Of a stretch of 64,000 nucleotides of DNA, positions 60,418-64,000 are shown piece after piece (within the stretch, counting starts at the first letter, position 1; each line of letters begins with the position of its first letter). A program made the position numbers and the translations under genes. The stretch covers positions 124,001 to 188,000 of the forward strand of contig NZ_JAKLTR010000006.1 of NCBI RefSeq assembly GCF_022012415.1. The letters are read 5' to 3'. The DNA is from Terrimonas ginsenosidimutans (GTDB lineage Bacteria > Bacteroidota > Bacteroidia > Chitinophagales > Chitinophagaceae). Below the pieces are notes generated by a model. That model ran no database searches, was not told where the DNA came from, and saw only the letters and a list, made by a program, of their open reading frames with translations.

Positions 60418-61692
60418 TCAAGATGGCAACACGGTTGTCTCTGACACCGAAAACTCGTTCTTATTATTTAGCTCTGTTGGCAATATGATAAAACGTGTAA
60501 GGATGGCGCTCAAAAAATACAATCCAGCCAGGATCCACGCTACGCCTTCTGCACCCGTTTTACCGATGAAAATACCAACGATCGCAGGGCCTGCAAATAC
60601 CGCAAGTCCGGCGCCCAGGTTCAGGATAGACATGGCTGCGCCCTTATCTTTCGTGACTAATGAGGGTACGAGTGCAGACAATGGCACATAACCGGCAAGG
60701 CAGGCTCCCCAGGCGATACCGGCAAGCATCACCAATGTGTAATTCCCGTTGCTGTATTGAGGTGCATAGTAAAGAAGTAATGTGGTAAGGCCGCAACCCA
60801 CTCCGCCAAACCAGGTGATAGTAGTACGCCATCCCAGGCGATCACCTACAAACCCAAATATCAGGTTGAATGCAATATTGCTGGTGAAGATCGTTCCCCA
60901 TATATACAACCATTGTGTTGTATTAAAGCCGTGAGCAGCCATATATGTAGGCAGAAAAACCGGAAAAGCAAATTGTGCTGTGGTATTGATCACGCGTACA
61001 ATGCCTCCGATCGCTACTTTAGGTTCGGCTTTGACGATGGTCAGTCCCTTCATTAGTTCCTTCCATTTCCCACCTCTTCCCTCACTGCGATCCTTAAATG
61101 GTGCTTTGTTGAGCACTAATGCAAACAATGCACCTAATAGCACCCAGAATACAGCACTCCACAAAGCAGGAATATGACCCAGTTCGCGTATCGCCCAGCT
61201 CGAATAAAATGCACCAAGCACATTTAATCCGCCGGTGAACACAAACCAGAACCAACCCACAGCGCGACCAAGCCCATTAACAGGTGTTACATAAGAGATC
61301 CAGACAAGGAATGAATATGCAAAAAGAGGATACCCAAAACCACGCAATGCGTAGGTAATAACCATAGTAGAAAAATCCAATTTCTCCATGCCAATACCGA
61401 TGAAACCAGCTGTACCTGCGAGATAGATCAGCAATCCGATCAGCATTGTTTTCCTGGGAGAAAAAGACTCTGCCATCACTCCTGAAAACCAGGATGCAAT
61501 GGCGATGGTAATGCCATAAGCAGTAAAGAGCGTTGCAGTTTGTTGTATTGTCATTCCTTTTTCGATCAGGTATGGACTCAGCCATCCCTGTTCCATACCA
61601 TCACCCATCATAAACAGTAATATGCCGAGATATCCTGCTAAGAGAGATGAGGGTATTCCCATTTTTTTGGTTAGAAAGTCGTTAGTATTCAT
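60418..61692 (-). CDS. MFS transporter of the RbtT/DalT/CsbX (YoaB) type
   Basis: 424 aa, 12 predicted membrane segments. I start it at ATG 61692 (MNTNDFLTKKMGIP). A frame extending to 61821 would translate 43 residues of an inverted repeat that have no transporter character. LGILLFMMGDGMEQGWLSPY, LIEKGMTIQQTATLFTAYG and ITIAIASWFSGVMAE match the polyol/ketoglutarate-permease-like group that includes ribitol and arabitol carriers. It brings a polyol or sugar acid to the dehydrogenase and kinase encoded next. A GATGGCC hairpin lies 16-145 nt upstream of the start. Confidence 0.9.
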   Translation of the reverse strand: MNTNDFLTKKMGIPSSLLAGYLGILLFMMGDGMEQGWLSPYLIEKGMTIQQTATLFTAYGITIAIASWFSGVMAESFSPRKTMLIGLLIYLAGTAGFIGIGMEKLDFSTMVITYALRGFGYPLFAYSFLVWISYVTPVNGLGRAVGWFWFVFTGGLNVLGAFYSSWAIRELGHIPALWSAVFWVLLGALFALVLNKAPFKDRSEGRGGKWKELMKGLTIVKAEPKVAIGGIVRVINTTAQFAFPVFLPTYMAAHGFNTTQWLYIWGTIFTSNIAFNLIFGFVGDRLGWRTTITWFGGVGCGLTTLLLYYAPQYSNGNYTLVMLAGIAWGACLAGYVPLSALVPSLVTKDKGAAMSILNLGAGLAVFAGPAIVGIFIGKTGAEGVAWILAGLYFLSAILTRFIILPTELNNKNEFSVSETTVLPS

Positions 61693-61707
61693 ATGCAGCA
61701 AAAGTTT

Positions 61708-61837
61708 CGATGGCCAATGACCGATGGCCGATGGCCGAATCGTGATATCAGAAAACCTATAATTATCCTGACGCATTTTGGTTATTGCCAGCATGCGGAT
61801 ACTCAGTCGGCCAACGGCCATCGGTCATCGGCCATCG
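61708..61837. repeat. Inverted repeat of CGATGGC words
   Basis: 31-bp arms (61708-61738, 61807-61837) match at 29 of 31 positions and consist of 7-bp words (CGATGGC CAATGAC CGATGGC CGATGGC). The 68-nt centre has no gene. The right arm ends 6 nt from the stop codon of the metallophosphoesterase gene, the left arm is 15 nt from the MFS start. Confidence 0.85.
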
Positions 61838-61843
61838 CCTCTC

Positions 61844-62953
61844 TCATTCAAACTTCACCACATACTCATTCCTGGCGTCCTTTTTCCAGGCGAATTGACG
61901 GGTGGTTGGAGATATGCCGAATAAAGGAGAAAATGTTTTCACCTTTACAGTTTTGTTGTCAGGGAAAAACTCAAGGATGCGGATCCAGCCATCACCTCCG
62001 TTGCCATCACGATGCCCGCCACCCATTGATTGGGAATCGAACAGGATCTGGTGAACAGTTTTGCCAGCTTTGTTCTTATCTGCACGATAACCTTCACCGG
62101 AAATATGTCCACACAAAACCATTTCGATATTGGGTGATGGCTGCACAAGCTTTTCAAACATCTGCTTACCATTATTCGCTCCCGGTATTTTCATACGCGG
62201 AGATTTCTGGATCTCATTGTTGATATTATAGGGCTCCCAATAGATCCAGGTCACATCACCACTTGTATGCGCATCTTTTGCATTCAGGTATTCATGCGTA
62301 CCGAGGATCACGCGGTGATCTTTGTATTGCGGAAGGGCGGCAACATTTTTCGCCCATGTGAGAACGGTATCACGCGGACCGTTTTCAACGGTCATAAAGA
62401 GATAGTCTTTTCCATTCAGACCTTTTAATTCGTAGGCAGAATTTTCGAGCGTGGGCTGGCCCTGCTCATTCCGTGAATTCTGTACGAGTAGTTTCTGATT
62501 GAGATGATTCTTATCCGTGAAAAAATATTCGCTGAAATGCGAAGTGCGATTTCCCTGCCTGTCGATACTGTAATCATGATTACCGGTGGCAGCGATATAA
62601 GGCAGCTTGCCATCCAGTTTTCCAAATGCCCTGGCAACCATTTCCCACTGTGCTTTCGTTGTCTGATCGCCATCATAATCATTCGTGATCTTCTCATTAT
62701 TCTCCACGAGATCTCCTACACCCATGACCATTTTGATATTGAGTGTATCGATATTATCAACGATCCATGACATCATCAGGTCCACGATCGGCTGATTACG
62801 TCCCCACTTGGCATAATTCTGAAGATCCGGTACCATAATAAGCGACCATGATCCTTTCTGCTCTAATGCAGGCTTCTGATATTTTTCCTGTGAAAATGAA
62901 ATGTTCGCGATCAACAGGAATAAGGCCAACCAACTAAGCGTCCGCTTTTTCAT
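61844..62953 (-). CDS. Secreted metallophosphoesterase (calcineurin-like)
   Basis: 369 aa, signal peptide ending NISFSQ (residue 22). Two-metal motifs run in order: VPDLQNYA, GVGDLVENNE, ATGNHDYSID, LGTHEYLN and LCGHISGEGYR, so the site is complete apart from Leu-Gln after the first Asp where Xaa-His is common (D-x-H reads D-L-Q). Likely a secreted phosphodiesterase or phosphatase. Eleven nucleotides downstream of the endonuclease/phosphatase-fold gene; both exported, so they may act on one extracellular phosphorylated substrate. Confidence 0.88.
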   Translation of the reverse strand: MKKRTLSWLALFLLIANISFSQEKYQKPALEQKGSWSLIMVPDLQNYAKWGRNQPIVDLMMSWIVDNIDTLNIKMVMGVGDLVENNEKITNDYDGDQTTKAQWEMVARAFGKLDGKLPYIAATGNHDYSIDRQGNRTSHFSEYFFTDKNHLNQKLLVQNSRNEQGQPTLENSAYELKGLNGKDYLFMTVENGPRDTVLTWAKNVAALPQYKDHRVILGTHEYLNAKDAHTSGDVTWIYWEPYNINNEIQKSPRMKIPGANNGKQMFEKLVQPSPNIEMVLCGHISGEGYRADKNKAGKTVHQILFDSQSMGGGHRDGNGGDGWIRILEFFPDNKTVKVKTFSPLFGISPTTRQFAWKKDARNEYVVKFE

Positions 62954-62963
62954 GCTATTTTTT

Positions 62964-63881
62964 TTATTCTATAACGAGATCTGCCTGCAAAAAGAAATGA
63001 TCACTTGGATATTTACCACTCACATCATCTTTGATGATCAGTGCGCCGACAGGCTTTACTTTCCCGCGATACCAGATATAATCGATGCGTCCTTTCGAAG
63101 AAGCTTTGTCGTATTTAACACCCTGGAATTCGTGCCCGGTATGTCCTGCTTCTTTTTTTCCATGAATGGTTTCATAGCTTTCATTCCAGCCACCATCACG
63201 TACAGAACTAAATACGTTGCTATCGAAACGTGAATTGAAATCTCCTGTGAGGATCTGTGTATAGTCAGGAAGATATTGTGCGCTTTCATCCACCACCATT
63301 TTCGCCTGCTGAATTTTCGCTTCAGCAGAAATATGATCAAGATGAAGATTCACTACACGAAACTCTTTACCGGTTTTCTTTTCACGAATGCGGACCCAGT
63401 TTGCGTGTCGCGCTCTTGCTGTATCCCATGATTTGCTACCTGCAACAAGTGGCGTTTCAGAAAGCCAGTAAGTTCCTGCAGTCAGTAATTCATACCTGTC
63501 TTTTGAAAACAGGATCGGGTTCTTTGCGATACCATGATAACCGGTGGTATGTGCATCCATTTCGGGGCCATCAAAGCCGATCAGCTGATATGACGAAAAG
63601 AATTTGCGGCAATCATCCGCCTGAATCTTTAATACTTCCTGCAAACAGATGACATCAGGTTTATGATTTTTGATCACTTTAAGACAGATATCTTTTCTTG
63701 ATGACCAACCAAGACCTTTTGCTTCATCCTCATCCAATGCTACGCGGATATTGCAACTGAGTATGCGATGTGATCCTGCAGTTGCATGATCAGCTACAAG
63801 TTCTTTACCGAACCCGGGCAGGGCAGGCAGCAATGCGGCTGCTCCAAGACCCTTGAGAAAATTTCTTCTGCTGGCAGACAT
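62964..63881 (-). CDS. Exported endonuclease/exonuclease/phosphatase-fold hydrolase
   Basis: 305 aa. Tat-type signal MSASRRNFLKGLGAAALLPA. The EEP fold has SCNIRVALDED, VICLQEVLKIQAD (metal Glu), TGYHGIA, LHLDHISAEAKIQQA, LTGDFNSRFDSNVF (Asp, Asn) and PSDHFFLQADL (catalytic Asp-His). Such exported enzymes in Bacteroidota act as sphingomyelinase/DNase-like phosphodiesterases. Start is 27 nt after the next gene's stop; with the metallophosphoesterase and, further on, GDPD it makes a cluster of phosphodiester-cleaving exoenzymes. Confidence 0.9.
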   Translation of the reverse strand: MSASRRNFLKGLGAAALLPALPGFGKELVADHATAGSHRILSCNIRVALDEDEAKGLGWSSRKDICLKVIKNHKPDVICLQEVLKIQADDCRKFFSSYQLIGFDGPEMDAHTTGYHGIAKNPILFSKDRYELLTAGTYWLSETPLVAGSKSWDTARARHANWVRIREKKTGKEFRVVNLHLDHISAEAKIQQAKMVVDESAQYLPDYTQILTGDFNSRFDSNVFSSVRDGGWNESYETIHGKKEAGHTGHEFQGVKYDKASSKGRIDYIWYRGKVKPVGALIIKDDVSGKYPSDHFFLQADLVIE

Positions 63882-63907
63882 ATCTTATGCTGTTTAGAAT
63901 TCTTTTA

Positions 63908-64000
63908 TTATACCAATTCCTCTTTTCCGATACGGAGGTATGCCCCTTTCTCCAGCAGTTCCTGCTGCAGTTTTTTTACATCGATATCCGCAGGCTGTAT
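63908..64000 (-). CDS. C-terminal 30 residues of a protein cut by the right edge
   Basis: The open frame from the edge reads IQPADIDVKKLQEELLEKGA then YLRIGKEELV and ends in tandem TAA codons. Such a helix-then-strand tail is seen at the end of FAD-dependent oxidoreductases of the PF12831 type, but 30 residues are too few for a call. Confidence 0.5.
   Translation of the reverse strand: MQPADIDVKKLQQELLEKGAYLRIGKEELV

Noticed and set aside
61693-61821. A longer N-terminus for the MFS carrier
   Set aside because: The extra 43 residues are encoded by the CGATGGC inverted repeat and carry no membrane or family feature; ATG 61692 gives the normal family start.

Overview
This window comes from a Bacteroidota genome, most likely a plant-polymer-degrading Chitinophagaceae-like bacterium. 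The evidence is two SusC/SusD pairs, many secreted CAZymes, lipoproteins of the Bacteroidota type, and promoters with a TAnnTTT-like -7 element. Every convincing gene (45 including two cut by the window edges, plus a pseudogene and small leader ORFs) lies on the minus strand, so operons read from high to low coordinates. I found no rRNA, tRNA, CRISPR array, transposase, phage gene or transcription regulator.

Region 1 (1-32.5 kb) is pectin/rhamnogalacturonan-oriented. A DUF3826-SusC-SusD-PL1 operon (8.8-0.9 kb) starts at a recognisable promoter. Next to it is a tightly coupled six-gene glycosidase operon (24.8-8.9 kb): a GH67/GH115-like protein, GH28, GH95, GH2 with malectin, GH78 and GH2. Upstream of that lies an amidohydrolase/RhaT-like transporter/Gfo-Idh-MocA operon (28.0-25.0 kb). 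Then comes an odd operon (32.2-28.3 kb): a MaoC-type hydratase, a solute-binding-protein homologue with no signal peptide and no transporter partners, and two paralogous family III CoA-transferases.

Region 2 (32.5-37.9 kb) holds a GC-rich 61-bp tandem repeat element, an unknown secreted protein, a frameshifted alpha/beta-hydrolase remnant, a class I glutamine amidotransferase, a YggS-type PLP protein, a secreted phosphodiesterase and an exported HD-domain protein.

Region 3 (38-51.4 kb) is a second PUL-like operon. Its order in transcription is a small ORF, PL1, DUF3826, Fe-dependent alcohol dehydrogenase, DapA/NanA-type aldolase, PdxA2-like dehydrogenase, DUF1537 acid-sugar kinase, sodium/solute symporter, SusC and SusD. 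It joins pectate lyase and glycan import to a four-carbon acid-sugar pathway ending in dihydroxyacetone phosphate.

Region 4 (51.4-64 kb) has an exported amidohydrolase/cupin/aldo-keto reductase trio. It also has a cassette resembling Bacillus YoaB-YoaD-YoaC (MFS carrier, 2-hydroxyacid dehydrogenase, FGGY kinase), extended by a second FGGY kinase, a histidine phosphatase and a glycerophosphodiesterase. Upstream of this are a metallophosphoesterase and an endonuclease/phosphatase-fold protein.

The strongest new signal is a 41-42 bp box, a 15-bp half-site repeated directly at 21-bp spacing, found in front of three operons: the DUF3826-SusCD-PL1 operon, the PL1/acid-sugar operon, and the MaoC/SBP/CoA-transferase operon. 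At all three sites it touches a TTG followed by exactly 20 nt and a TAnnTT(T/A)A -7 element, and the leader carries TAACGATTRA. This places the unexplained CoA-transferase operon in the same putative regulon as the two pectate-lyase operons. A second theme is that many gaps open, at or within a few tens of bases of a stop codon, with hairpins or arrays built from reiterated 7-10 bp words, different from gap to gap.
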